Source of the DNA: Diorhabda sublineata
Taxonomy: Eukaryota > Arthropoda > Insecta > Coleoptera > Chrysomelidae
Reading direction: 5' to 3'
Length of the DNA stretch: 64,000 bases
NCBI RefSeq assembly: GCF_026230105.1
Contig: NC_079476.1
Location: 10,678,709 to 10,742,708, forward strand
Part shown: positions 23,751 through 36,049 of the stretch, in pieces
How positions within the stretch are numbered: the first letter of the stretch is position 1
Layout of the letters: each line of letters begins with the position of its first letter
The notes under the pieces: generated by a model
Told to the model about the DNA's origin: nothing
What the model saw: only the letters and a program-made list of their open reading frames with translations
Database searches by the model: none
Position numbers and translations under genes: made by a program

Positions 23751-24992
23751 TCACTCTAAGCTGTTTGAGAGTTTTAAAAGTTGTTTCTCCTTCAGTAAAT
23801 TTATGTTGTATTGGGGGACTTTCAAATCCGTTGATTTGTTAGTTTCTGTGTGATAATTTTTAATTACCACATTCTGATCTGTTTCAATTTCAGTTGAGTT
23901 ATTGGTGGATTGCAGTTGGAGTGTTGGAGGAATGATATTAATTTGCACTGGTGGTATAGAAGTAGTAGTGTTAACTTGGGCTTGGGGGCAAAACCAGAGG
24001 TGTTACTCTACTGCTTATATGAGATTGGGAGTTAATTTGACTGGAAGGACAGTTGTATGCATTGCGACCTAGTTGCTTGCATTTATAGCAACCCTGACCA
24101 TCTAAATTGAGAAAAATCCGATGATTGGTTGTTTCAAATTGTATAAGGAAACTGTCTGGAACGATAACGTTATTTGGTGGGTTATATAGCTGGACGTCGA
24201 AAACTGAGTATTGGCTGTAGGCAGGGTCAGTAACACCAATTGTTAGGATTGTTATATTTGACATTAGTTTAATCCAATATTTTCTAAATGTGCTTGGATA
24301 ATTTCGTTAGGGATTGAATAGTAAACATTTGAAATTATAAGTTTTTCTGCTGCGGTCATCATTCTACGTGCTTTGATTTCTTGGCTGTTAATAGTTATTT
24401 CCCTTCCATGATCTTCCAAAAATTTGTCTACCATCTATTTCGATGATAAATATATGTAAATTCTGTCGTTGGCCATGCATGAAACATAAAATATATTTCT
24501 TGGTGACATAAATGGACCTTTGTACACATAATCTTGGAATTTGATTTCATTAATTGCCGACAAAATATTAGCTTGTTCTTTTGGTGGGTAATTTGATCTT
24601 TGATTTTGTACTAGTAGGCTTGAATATGATATTTCGGCTTCTGGGGTCTGCATTATTTGTTGTGAAGGTCCAAACACCCTCAGTACTGATGAAATACCCA
24701 TTCGTTTTGAGGAATCAATTTCCATCAAGTTCAAAATCATTCTAAAATCTCGATCCCAGATGGTTAGCTTAACTTTTAGTAGCCTGAAAACCGCCAAATT
24801 TTTGCACAATTTTGCAAGTTTTCTGATGAAGCGTCGGATCGAAAATGTCATTCCATTTAAAAATATAAAAGGACTAAATTCTGCGTCGGCTGGATTTAAA
24901 TCAAATTCGGTGTAGTGGTATAGCCAAAATCCAATGTTGGAAACGTATAAAATTTCGGTGCAACCGAGCATTATGCGGCTTTCCAAGACCAT
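23751..24992 (-). pseudogene. LINE ORF1 (gag-like), broken
   Basis: The first open part (24992-24435, 185 codons) starts at an ATG and ends just after NDRIYIYLSSK, a conserved ORF1 block. Translation continues past the stop with residues typical of the second RNA-binding region (LIISNVYYSIPNEIIQAHL). A second frame (24264-23971) contains a zinc-knuckle remnant CYKCKQLGRNAYNC. Here the histidine of CX2CX4HX4C is replaced by arginine, so the knuckle should not bind zinc. A third piece (23948-23751) is a polar linker, rich in T, N and S, ending near the endonuclease. At least three breaks separate the pieces. Confidence 0.65.
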
Positions 24993-25015
24993 ATGTGTTG
25001 AAAATAGATACTCCT

Positions 25016-28000
25016 ATGCCAAAATCCATGAAACAAAATTTGTAAGGAATAAAATTTCACGATTTCTTAGTTTGTACATACATTCGTTTAACATAAGAAA
25101 TTTGGCATAAATTCGAAATCGTTTTTTCAATGTTTTGGGTAGTTTTGTGTCATTTAAGGTAAAAAATATCAACATTTTGCACTAAAGCAGCACTTCTTAT
25201 TGCTTTGCATTGTTAAAGGTATATGCATAACCTAAGTAGAATTTCGAGTGGTATAAATGAAAATTAATATTGAGTCTATCAAAATTCTTTATTACCATTA
25301 AATCGTTAATAAGTATTATTATTATAATTCTGATTCATTAAACTTCCTCAGCAATTTGCTAGGAAATTTTTACCTATACTTTGGACGTTGAAATGAGGCT
25401 CGACGGGTGGAATGTACTCTGCAAGAGGTAAATGATAATACAATACACGAATGTAAATCACATACATTAAGGTTTTCAGGTTGTTCCTACCTTCCGTAAT
25501 AGATGCACTGTACCGAAGATAGCTACCTGTTGGATCTTCTCTTCTTATTTCTCGTAAAGTTAAAATCTGGATTTTTCAGTGTCCTTATTTCATTAATTTT
25601 ATCCTTTGCTTGGATATTTTTGAGTGCTGCAGTTGAGGTGGTATAATATGATATGGATTGAGCAGAAATTTCAAGATCATGTTAATGTCGATTTTATACA
25701 GTTCCTATGAAAAAAATTTTTTCACTTTGTTAAATCTCTATTGTTTTCTGATTTAAATTTTTCAAATATTTGCAATTTCAGTTACTATTATAGCTGTCAT
25801 CCATATAACAGGAAAAGAAAGAAATATCTATGTGAAGTTTTTTCAAGTTTTCATATCACTTTATATCCGTGACCCAATAGTAGAAGAACTAGTTTAATTA
25901 TAACTATATTTCATCTAATTTCACTTGCGATGTGAGCTAAACAATTTTACAATAAACTCGCATCGAGACATTGTTTGCGCTTCTTTGACTTTTGCCGCAT
26001 TTTTATTCCAAATTTTTTTAAAAAATTACAATTGGGATGTATGTAATGAAATTTGATTCTGTGTTTTTAAAAGATTTAGTGTTAATTTGGGTTTGCGAAA
26101 GGAATTTGAATACAATTAGAAATAGGTTTTTAAACTTTTAATGTTAATTTTGGAGATAGGGCATTTCAAATTTGTTGAATAATGAATGAATGATTTTTTC
26201 CTCAACATCCATTAAGGTTATAGTTCTATTTTTAATTAAAATTTATAGGAACCTGTTTTTTCTAATTCGTCTCAATCTTCTGCTAATTCCATTATTTTAT
26301 CTTGTGATGATGTAATACGAGATTTTGTGGATTTGAATTTTCTGTTACACAAATTGTCTAGTTCATCGTATATTTAATATCTTCTTGTTTTTTAATTTCA
26401 ATTATTTACAAAGTTAATGATAAATTACTCAAACTAGATAATATTTTATTGAATAAACTTATACTTCCAAAACGTTGAAGAAGACTTTGTAAGTACGAAT
26501 TACCGATAAATATTTATTTTTTAAGAGCTATTTCCATTTTTCCATTATTATGTAAGGAAATACAAACGGCTCGAACATAAATACGGTATTCATAAACATA
26601 TTATTAATACACTTCAAATATATAGGTATTAGTATAAAATATGAAAACTTTTTCAATTTAAATGTAATTTTTTTGTTGATGTATTTCCAGCTTGTTCAGC
26701 TTATTAGAAAAAGTAAACACTTTATCATTAAATGTATCAATATCAAAAACTAAGTTGAAGGAGTTACAGCAACTGTGCAAGGGAGAATTTTTATAATAAT
26801 TATTATTAGGAAATATTTTTTTGCAGTAGTTTATGAATTTATTTTAGATTCGGTCAACTCTATCAATATATTCCAGATATTGAGGATTCCAAATTATTGA
26901 CTAGAAACTTATCACAGTATTCACATTCAGTCATAACAAGTCTTGATAAAAAAGCTCTAAGACAAATAAGTATTAAAAAAATTGACATGTGAGAAATGAT
27001 CAAACACGGCTGATTTGTTGCAGTCTCTATAGTTACTATGTATTTTGTAACACTTAATAACTAGGCTACAAAAAACTACGTTTACATCATTCACATGAGG
27101 ACTGCTTCCAAAAAATGGGAGTGTGTCCTATCAACATTTTTCGAATAGTTATTTATTAGGTGAGAGGAGGTATCGTTTTTTAGGTCAAAGATTCCACTTT
27201 TTGTAAAAACTCAGAAATTATAACATTATATTCCCTAAATATATATACATCTTGAATCAATTGTATCATATATTCGAACTCCTGAAATGTCAAAGGATAA
27301 TTAACTTTATATTTTTTGAGTGGATGTGATATCGTTGTGAACAAATATTCTTATCACAATGTTAAAGATAGAAAATAACAATGGAGCCAAATTCGAAAAC
27401 CCAGACATACGTTGAGTAGAACTCATATAGGCCTCTAAATGTATACTTCCTTTAAGAACTACAAATTTCAGGATAAAATAATAATACTAATTTCACACCC
27501 TATAGATCTGGAGATCAATAGAAGTGAGGGGTTGAAAAGAAGTCATTGATAGCCAAAACATATAAAGGCAAAGTAAAAAATGGGTACTGGTCCTTAAATT
27601 GAATAAAAACGTTAACCAAAACATTTTATTGTAATAAATACCTAACGTATGCATTTCCATAAAAATGATTCTTAACGTTTCGACCTAACTTTATTAATAT
27701 TTTCATGATTATTAAATTTGTTCATAGAAATAGAAAATTCCGCAGTTTGCACAGATATATGCCGCGTTTGGTGAGCAACATCTGTCATTTAGTTGTCAGT
27801 TCACCTGGCCTGCCTTCTTATATTTTAAAATGGATTTAATATCGACCAAATAATTTTTCTCACTCAATTTTTGATTAGAAATATTGTTTCCCAAAGCCAC
27901 CAGTTTAAACTGAATTGACTTTATCAACTGTATCGAGAAAGTAAAGGCAACTGAATAAGTTTAAGTCTGCAAAAGATTGTTTCCTGTACTTTCCGTCTCA

Positions 28001-28290
28001 CACAAATCAACAACCAACAACCAACTACCAACAACCCTAATAACTCCTTTTATATGACACCTCTTTTTTTCGTTTGAAAATGGTATTCATGGGATCTATT
28101 TCTGAGAATTCTTTGTGATTTTTATAAGAGGTTATATTTAAAGGCGACACAATATTTTTGACAATACTCTAGCTTTGTCTCATTCTTCCTTCTCTTTCAA
28201 ATTGGATAATTAAAATATCAAATTATGCTACTGCCAAGCTTCACTGATTTTGGGTTTTGAGTTTTTATGATATCTGCAATATAACATTTG
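25016..28290. other. No gene recognised
   Basis: More than 3 kb of AT-rich sequence without recognisable coding, transposon or RNA features on either strand. A lone ACGTTTCGACCTAACTTTAT at about 27679 resembles the core of the foldback repeat family but lacks its other boxes. Confidence 0.45.
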
Positions 28291-29499
28291 TATAAAACCT
28301 TCTCCATTAGAAAGAAACATCTACATCCCTGTATTCTCGACTCAAATCGTTTTTAATTAAATGCAGGAAATTATGGGGCGGAAAGGATTTGCTACTTTTA
28401 ATTAAGTAACCATGTTTAAAACGAAAATATCTTGATGGAGAATCTTTTCTTCGGTTTTTCTTTATTGTATGCAAGAAATTAACGGGCAATGAGAAATAAC
28501 TGAAATAAGTGAAAATTTTTTGCACAATCCGATAATTAAAATATTGTGTGGAATAGAAACCGAAATAGTGAACGTAGAGGTCTACATACTTCGTAATTTT
28601 ATTGGTTTTAGTAAAATTACGGCTGGAAAGTGAATGATTTGTGAAAAAATATTCCCCATTGGGGAAGATAAAATAAGATTCCCCTCTTTCTGGCTTACAT
28701 TTCTCCTGTCTGCTGGGGGCTTAATATTGAGAGAAGGATGCGTGAAATTCTATGTTTACATATAATAATAAGAGTGGTACATTTTTCAAATACAACTCTC
28801 TAAAGATGAATGTTTTATGAAAAGTGAGATCAATATATGTTCCTATAGTTAGACTGTCAAGATCTTCCAAAACTGTACGAGAGTTGGTCTTTATTCAGAT
28901 CTATTCAAACACAGCCTACATGTCTACACATTCTACACTGTCAAATTCTACCTCATATTATCTTTCTGTATCAACCAAATATTTGCGTTGGGACTCTTTT
29001 GAATGCAAATATCTAATCATATGTTCAAACTTGTCAGTTTCTAGTCTGGGTCTATAAATGATAGGTTAAAATGAGACATTATGATAGAAATGGGTATCAG
29101 GTGGAACAGTGGAATCAGTTTTCGTATTTCAACCAAGGAAAGTTTCCAAATTTCTGGATGAACGTAGCTCGCAGTATCATCAGTGTTTGAACAATCAGTT
29201 CTCAATGGTCGACTTTTTGGAACAGAACGATTACAGTTAAAAAATTTTTCTCGGCTTTTTTTCTGTATCTGCTATTTTTTTAACGCTGATTTTTACTAAA
29301 AAAATAATAATCCTGTTTTTTGTGTTCTTATCAGCATCCGATATGATGAATTTCCAATTTATATATTTCAGAATATACAGGACGTTAGTACTTTTACCTC
29401 CATTTTGTGAGAATTGTCTACAGAGGTCGGAATAAGTCAGGCAACAAATTTGCATTAACAAAAAAAACTACAGCAACAAAATGAGTTTATTGAAAGAAA
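28291..29499. other. No clear gene; weak minus-strand open stretch
   Basis: A minus-strand open frame at 28525-28307 is lysine/phenylalanine-rich and resembles nothing I recognise. The remaining sequence shows no motif. Chance open frames are likely. Confidence 0.4.
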
Positions 29500-30060
29500 T
29501 TACAAGAGGGATTCAAGAAAAGGTTACTGTAAGTGTTTAAATTGATGCTCATCTTGATCAATGCATTTACGACAAAGTTTCTCAACGGAGAGGTAGGTCC
29601 AATAAAGCATGTCAAGCTTTCAAGAGTTCCAAATTATTCTTGTATTGCAGTTCGGAGGTTGGGAAGGGTGCGAGGTCCTCTTACAAAGACGCGGTCCTTG
29701 TGAAAGCCCCACAGGAAGAAATCACAGGGTGTCAGGTCGCATGTCCGTGCGGGCCACTCAACGAATCCTCGTCTGACAATCCATGCTCTAAAATGAACAT
29801 GAAGGTATTCCCTCACACATATAGCCTATTGCGGCGAAGCTCCATCCTGCATGAAATTCCAGATAATTTTGGCCTATCACGCGACCTTCACAGAAGTACG
29901 GCCCACGAGACCTCCCGCATGGATACTTGCCCACACCCACACACCGCTGGGCAGGTTTAATTCTTCAACAATGAAGACGCAACTATTCTTGTCGCTACAA
30001 TCCACTCAGTTATGCCGATTGACATTATCGTTCAGCTTGAAGTCTGAAGTTTGAAGACCG
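29500..30060 (-). pseudogene. Tc1/mariner-superfamily transposase remnant (Tc3-like), minus strand
   Basis: On the minus strand the blocks NRHN (about 30010), SGVWVWASIHAGGLVG (about 29940), MQDGASPQ (about 29850), VREYLHVHF, and RGFVEWPARTCDLTPCDFFL (about 29770) appear in order. They are followed by LRTAIQE. They match the catalytic half of an IS630-Tc1-mariner transposase often annotated as Tc3-like in insects. The block with the second aspartate (QDGA) and the third catalytic region (CDLTPCDFFLWG) are visible. Stops after SPQ and IQE and several frame changes disable it. The N-terminal DNA-binding domain and terminal repeats are not found. Confidence 0.75.
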
Positions 30061-30380
30061 TGATGTAAATCGATCTTTTTGTCGATATTAATATCCCCAA
30101 TAGCTTTGAGGGTGTAATTACTGACTAGTTTTGACGTTATTACGTCTCATCAGAGCAGATTAGCACCCCCAGTTCGAGCTTGAGACCTGAACTAAAGACA
30201 ACGTCAAAGAGCGTGGCATTTGGTACATGTAGTTAAACATTTCTCAGCAAACGTTAAGTGGCGCCATCCTCACTTCCAACTGAGAACCATTGGTAAGGTA
30301 AAAATCTAGCGTAGTCGCCGATGATATAAATTTCGATGGTAAATGAGGTGTGTAAAATGTATCAAAATAAAGGATCTCTT

Positions 30381-30532
30381 TAATTTCTTACTTCTTAGAC
30401 CTTATGATATATTAATGAATCGAAATGCTCTTGATTTTAGGTCTCTTCTGTATTAGATTTAGTTTTTTTTTGATAATTTTCAAAAGATTGATAAAAAATT
30501 GACGTTTCAACTAGTTTGAAGTCTTTATCAAA
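30381..30532 (+). repeat. Foldback repeat, copy C
   Basis: Begins with TAATTTCTTACTTCTTAGAC, the inverse of the subterminal box at 9648 and 42691. It then carries TGCTCTTGATTTTAGGTCTC, ATTGACGTTTCAACTAGTTT and AGTCTTTATCAA. This copy shows how the subterminal box is ordered relative to the AGGTCTCTTCTG box. Confidence 0.7.
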
Positions 30533-30879
30533 TAAAGCATTTCACATCTGAAGAATTGTATAATAATGAACATGATAATAAAAATGAAGGAATAGTAGTG
30601 TTTTTGTTGAATCTGAAGAAATTAAGGATAAATAAATCATGAATTTTAGAAAAGAGCTTCAGAAAAAATTAAAATATAATTCAAATGAATTTTACTTCTA
30701 ATAATTTATTATCATACATTGAAAAATTCATAGAAACCAACGAATCAGAATTGAATCATTATAAAGATGAAACGAAAAATTAGAAAAAGATTATTTGAAG
30801 AGGAAGATAAATTGAATGTAACGGGAAGGAAAGATTGTAATGGAAAAAGAAATGAGTAGTGATACAAAAAGAGAATTAA

Positions 30880-31640
30880 TAATAAAATTGCTTGATAAAG
30901 GGAACTTTCCAACTCATAAAATATGTGATTCTTTTATATAATACCTCAATTCAATCCGTTACCCAATTCACACCTTTTGAAGTCATTAAAGAGCGCATAA
31001 ATAATCCAGAAGCTGAAAAAATAATGATCAATAAAAGAAATGAAAATAGAACTGATCAACGCTTACCTTCAAATCAAGATATAGCATATACGCGAACAAA
31101 ATTTAGAGATAAAAAAAATCCTAAGGCGAGATCATAAAAGACTGTCTTACTTTTAGAATCAGATGAAGGAACTTATCATAAAAATATAATCAGAGTACCT
31201 AAAATCAATTCAGAAAAATTGTTACAGAAAAATGAAACTGATAATACTTCAAATATTTTACCAAAAGAGCAACACTGAAGACGTACAAATTAAACAAATA
31301 AATAACCTGTTACTACCGATTAATTTAGGATTATGTAAACTTATATATTCTATTCATAATTTTATATATTATAAAGATTCAAGAGAAATCAATAAGCAGA
31401 TAGAAAACATGAAACAATATTTCTGAATTTTTTGAAATAGCTTAACTATATTTCATACCATAACCTAGCTGAACAAATGATAGAGAAAACAAAAATTTCA
31501 ATCAAAACTTTAGATTTAGATAGAAAATATTTATTCTCATATAAGGTCAAAAAGTGGATTAATAAAGGCTGTAGGAAAAATATATAAATAATAAACAAAT
31601 TATTCAAGTAATAAATATGCAAATATCTTCACATGAAAAA
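30880..31640 (+). pseudogene. LTR-element integrase tail and start of env-like region
   Basis: The frame at 30892-31137 contains YNTSIQSVTQFTPFEVI, the C-terminal end of a retroviral-type integrase (the S..T..TPFE motif of gypsy-group elements). It is followed by a lysine/asparagine-rich tail (RTKFRDKKNPKARS). After the stop, the reading continues toward 31240. A plus-strand frame at 31232-31426 and sequence beyond it resembles the start of the env-like third ORF of errantivirus-type gypsy elements. Multiple stops and frame changes make the region inert. No RT, protease or gag is present next to it. Confidence 0.5.
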
Positions 31641-31655
31641 GTAAATTATCAATAT

Positions 31656-31960
31656 TAATGTCCCGAGTGCATGTCAAATTGTCGATAATTTAATTTTCTC
31701 GAGTGCGCGAATGCGCACGAGAGGAAATTATGAGACAATTTGACATGCACGAGAGGGCATTTTGGCAGACTATTTCCTGAGAAAAATTTAATTTAAAATA
31801 AACAATAATTGTTCCTTTTCTTAAAATATAAAATTAAAACCAAATGATGTTTATTAATCCTAGACGAAAATTTGGCACTAGTGCAAATTATCGATAATTT
31901 GCACTAGTGCAGTATTATCGCTGAAATTTGATCGTTGCTAGGTAAACATAAAATATTACA
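31656..31960. repeat. Hairpin element with 36-bp perfect palindrome
   Basis: The left part (31656-31762) folds into a long hairpin. TGCATGTCAAATTGTC (31668) pairs with GACAATTTGACATGCA (ending 31749), and an inner pair CTCGAGTGCGC/GCGCACGAGAG forms the tip. At 31875-31910 there is a perfect 36-bp palindrome centred on ATCGAT whose two arms are GCACTAGTGCAAATTATC and its complement. It lies inside the env-like remnant, so it looks like a MITE insertion. The GCACTAGTGC core is shared with the hairpin insertion in the hAT gene at 3592-3617. Confidence 0.6.
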
Positions 31961-31999
31961 GCTTTTTGGTTGGCTTAAATTTTTCGAAGGAAATAGTCA

Positions 32000-32340
32000 T
32001 TATAATAGATCAACAACGACTTTATGGATTAATCAACAAAAACCTCAGAACAGTTTAGGAATATTGAGGATTGTACAAACCTAATTATATTAATTGATAA
32101 TATTGAAAATGCAATCACATTCTCTAAATTAAATTCAATTAATAGTTCAGTAATTTCGAGTCAGGAAATTTTAGAAATGATAAAATATTTACGAACTATT
32201 TATGGAGGTAAATCTCTTTCTGGGCGCTCAAGTATCTTTTTCCAAATCCGAAATAATTTTGCCTACCCAGGTACCTATATTGAAATCCCGAAACCACTGA
32301 ATTTTTCCTGTTATCCATAATAAAAAATATTCATTCTTTA
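32000..32340 (+). pseudogene. Env-like remnant of an errantivirus-type LTR element
   Basis: Plus-strand reading frames downstream of the hairpin element contain blocks resembling the central part of errantivirus env proteins (for example NAITFSKLNSINSS, about 32110, and IFFQIRNNF, about 32238). The frames are interrupted by stops, and no transmembrane anchor or cleavage site is clear. The assignment rests on order next to the integrase tail and on weak sequence likeness. It is inert. Confidence 0.35.
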
Positions 32341-33030
32341 ACATTCCTACTTGACCAAGAAGTAATATTAATAAAAGAAGAATTTTAGAAGAAAAATATT
32401 TTTGCAAAGGAAAATTTAAATTAAGAGAGAATTACATTTTATATTTTTAGTCAAATGAAATAATAATTCAAAGATACAAAATCCATAAAGTCATAACATT
32501 TGGATTACTTTCAATGATAATAATAATAATTTGTATAGTTATTTCAATATTTTAGTTAATTCGAAAATTCAAACGAAGATAATCAAAAAAGCAGAATATT
32601 GAAGAAAAGAAGAATTCGAAATTGAAGTAAGGAGACAGGATCTGAAAAATAGCTCTATTATTTTTCATTCGTAGATAAAGGAGTTACGTAAAAAGATTAT
32701 ATTTCATAAATACTAAATCAGCTTTTATTTTAATACCAATAGAAATTGTGGTAAATACCATTTTAATGAATCCATTCATCTAATGAATTTTATTAATTCA
32801 ATCGTCGAAACTAATTGAGTCCATTCAACATTTGTAAAATTGTAATTTGTTTTTTTGTGAAAAAGTTTTTTGGAAATAGAGTTTCGGAAGTGAAATTCAT
32901 AATTCACAAGACTTTGACGTTTAAATTGCGATTTTTTGAAAATAATTTTATGTTATTCAGGTCGTCACTAAATGGATTCTGAATAACTGGAATGTCGGAT
33001 TTTGAAAGAAAAGGAAACATATATTTGTGA
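32341..33030. other. No gene recognised
   Basis: A/T-rich sequence with no clear motif. Part near 32460-32560 encodes a hydrophobic run on the plus strand that could be decayed env sequence, but this is not supportable. Confidence 0.4.
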
Positions 33031-33039
33031 ATCATCTGC

Positions 33040-33620
33040 ATCCTATAGTTTATTGGAGTTGCAGCTTTTCATATCCGCTACATATAAAGGACCTATGGAG
33101 CCTTGGGGATCTCCCGTTTTTAGTGGCCAATATATGGATTTGTCTAAAATTTCATTACTTTCAATTAAAACACAATGACATATGTTCTGGAGAGATGCTC
33201 TAAAAAGTCGATAGCTGGTTTGGAAATGCCGAAATAATTTAATTTAGCTAAAAGATTATTATGATCAATGGTATCGAATGCTTTGCTAAAATCAAGAAGC
33301 AACAGGTTGCCTCTCCTACATTTTCGCTAGTCTCATGTCACCAATTTAACCAGACCTATTGCTTAATGGTTTTAAGTGTTTTGCTTCTTTTGGATGTGCA
33401 TTTTTAGGCTTAGGAATAAGAATAGCTTTTTTCCAAACATGAGACAAAACACTTTCCGAAATACAAATGTTAATAATATTTATTAAGCGCTTTATGCAAT
33501 GAGGTAAGTATAGTTTCAATTCCCTGATGGAAAAACCTTCTTCACCAATAGCATTCGTATTAATTTTGTCTACTATTTCGAGACAACTTTTTTCATTCAA
33601 TAAATTAAAATTTAATTAAT
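33040..33620 (-). pseudogene. LINE reverse transcriptase fragment, minus strand
   Basis: The 84-codon frame 33600-33346 contains LINIINICISESVLSHVWKK and AILIPKPKNAHPKEAKHLKP, matching the RT segment before the finger region of CR1/L2- or Jockey-like LINEs. After a break, motif A reads LLLDFSKAFDTIDHNNLLAK (about 33305-33245), retaining its aspartates. Around 33110 a degraded GIPQGS-like region follows. There is no catalytic YADD box, endonuclease or RNase H nearby. The sequence is distinct from the two I-clade copies in the window. Confidence 0.7.
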
Positions 33621-36049
33621 TTCTAGCTTCATGTACGTTAGGTCGATAATTGTTGTCTGTTAGCTTATCTTTTTAGCAGTGTCCCAAAAATCTCTACTTT
33701 TTTTAAAGAAAGTTGTTTAAAAAATTAAATTCTTTCTCTAATTATGCATGTTTGATGAAGCTTCTTATTGTTCTGTAAAATAGTAAATTGGTAGGATTTT
33801 TAACTTAATGAATATGGAGAATGACAAAATCTCCATATTCAAAGCTAATATTTGGTACTAAATTTGGTTGGTTACGAAAAGAGTGAAGGAAATGAAAAAA
33901 GTAATCAAAATTAATTTAATCAAAAATAGAAGGGTAAAAGTTCATCTCTCACCGGATGCTGTACTATTAGTTCACTACCAATGAATTGAGTATCTAATAG
34001 TTCTTCAAGGCAATGAACATCATCATATTTTTTTTACATTTTCATTACATTTCTATTATTGTAACTATTTTATTGGAAATGGATATAAGTGATGTATGAT
34101 TTGCAAGAATGTTTTGTTTTTAATATTTGTTATGACATAATTTAGGACATTTCACGCCTTCTATTATAGAAACCAATCATCATGCAAACCAAAAACTCTC
34201 AACTCTGCTGAAATCAAAAATTATTTTCTTTTTTCTGAGGATATTTAATATCTGCTGAAATCAAAAATTATTTTCTTTTTTCTGAGGATATTTAATATTT
34301 AAACATTTTTCTCAGTACGATTGATGTTACTATTTTAAATTCTGAGGTGTTACCCTGAGAAGTCCTCAAACATTATTTTATTATGAACGCATCATTTATA
34401 ATTATATCAGATCGCATAAAAGTGTCAAAATCCTCGAAGGATATAAAAATAATCCCCCAGCATATATTTCCTGTCGCAGCATAGAAATGCTTCTCATCTA
34501 TCCGCGTTCTCCAGAATGATTGCTCAAATTTACATTTAGCCCCTGGATAAGCCGATAGTTATGGTAACCATCTATCTTTTCAGAGTTTTTCTCAAATGCC
34601 ATTTTACAGTGGCGAAAATCCTTAAAAAGAAACTGCTCGAATGTAAATGACTGTATATATTTTAAAGTCGAATAGGGCGCTGTCAAAGACAGAAGGTGAA
34701 AGCTTGGATTCTTTGTTTTTGGTATAAAAGAATTTTTCAGTCTATCTACATCAGAAAGATATTTATGTTTTGGCGAAAAATATACTTTTATAGTCACAGG
34801 AATATAAGCACACGTTTTCAATACATATAGCCGAGAGAAAACTGAGTTTAAAAATGAGTCCTAAATAGGTGGGTAATGAGTTGTATCAACTATTTTTGAG
34901 ATCTTTTCATTAATTTAATGACAAAATCTACGTATTTCTTTTGCAATCCTCACAATTTAATAAATAACATATTGAGAATGAACGGCGTGCTTGAAAATTT
35001 ATTCACCTTAAATATTTAAACAAAAAGAGGGAAGATAATTTTCGTTATCTTAATATGATTGATTTGACCTTGACTCTCTTTTTCTTTGTGGATTATATCT
35101 CTACTACGGGATTAAGTGATGATCAACTGTGATGCCCTTTTGGCGTTAGTGATAATATTTGCGCCGTTGATCGGTCTAGGCTATGGTTTGCTGTACTAAT
35201 CTCTTTAGTGCCCTCCTTGCGGAATCTTCCACACTATTTTCTTCATGTTTTGAACAATTGTAGACAATCTGTACCTGTTTGAAAGCTGAAGCCACTATAC
35301 ATTATCAAGAGAAGATGGTTAGAGTAATTCATTAATCTAACAGATTTGCTTACTTAAAGCAATGAATCAACCTTTTTGAGTGAGATATACTTATCATCGA
35401 GGACATCGTAGGCACTATCATTCTCCCCACTGCCTTTTAGCCAACTGAGTTGTTTTCTGGCTATAGGTAAGCGGGATAACGAATGTTTCTCATAATATTT
35501 TTTCTCTGTCTCAATTTATATGTCTCACTCGTTATTTTCTTAGCTTCAAGTCTCCAGCTTGTTTTAGTCCTGTTTTTCAAATGTATCCGATTTCATGCCT
35601 GCAGCTAAAACAGTGTTTATTCTATTTTTATATATCTCCTATTATTCTGTTTTTCTCTCAGGACTGTTTGATCTTTTGTTAATAGTTTTTTTTCTTCCAC
35701 ATAGTGTGTATATGTTAAGTACAAGTTACGTGAATTGAAAGAAATTTTCCAAAAACAATATAATAACAATTTAAATGTTAAAAAATTTTAAGTTATGTTG
35801 AAAAAATTTCAATCAATATTAAATTAGTCAATGAGATAGTCAAAATGTTGTTTATTTAAATTTCACAAAAAGAAATCCAAGACATTAGATAGAGAGATAT
35901 TTCAGGCCATTCAATAAAGCCTTTTGTTCAAAACCATTGCATATTGAATCTCTCATAAAGATATTACCTTAGAGTTAGCTCTATTGTAATGTGGAGGTAC
36001 ACAATCAAGTTGGAAAAAAAAGAACATTTTCTGAGTACCTTCAATAATC
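33621..36049. other. Mostly unassigned; small tandem duplication and weak minus-strand open frames
   Basis: A minus-strand frame (34821-34498, 107 codons) and another near 35520-35355 (ending LKKVDSLL) are open and protein-like in composition, but match no family I know. A 47-bp perfect tandem duplication lies at 34204-34297. Otherwise no features were recognised. Confidence 0.4.
34204..34297. repeat. 47-bp tandem duplication (two copies)
   Basis: The unit starting TCTGCTGAAATCAAAAATTA occurs at 34204-34250 and again, identically, at 34251-34297. Confidence 0.95.

Larger units (their letters stand above)
21930..25005 (-). mobile_element. Second I-clade LINE, minus strand, heavily decayed
   Basis: Minus-strand remnants of gag (24992-23750), endonuclease (about 23600-23000) and reverse transcriptase (about 22600-21940) lie in the correct order. 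The gag shares the IYIYLSSK block with the plus-strand LINE at 10 kb. RNase H and the 3' end were not found. Loss at the 3' side is not ordinary LINE 5' truncation and implies a later deletion. Many stops and frameshifts show that this copy is old. Confidence 0.7.

Noticed and set aside
29640..30054. Plus-strand ORFs overlapping the Tc3-like remnant
   Set aside because: The minus strand carries the transposase blocks; the plus-strand frames are shadows.
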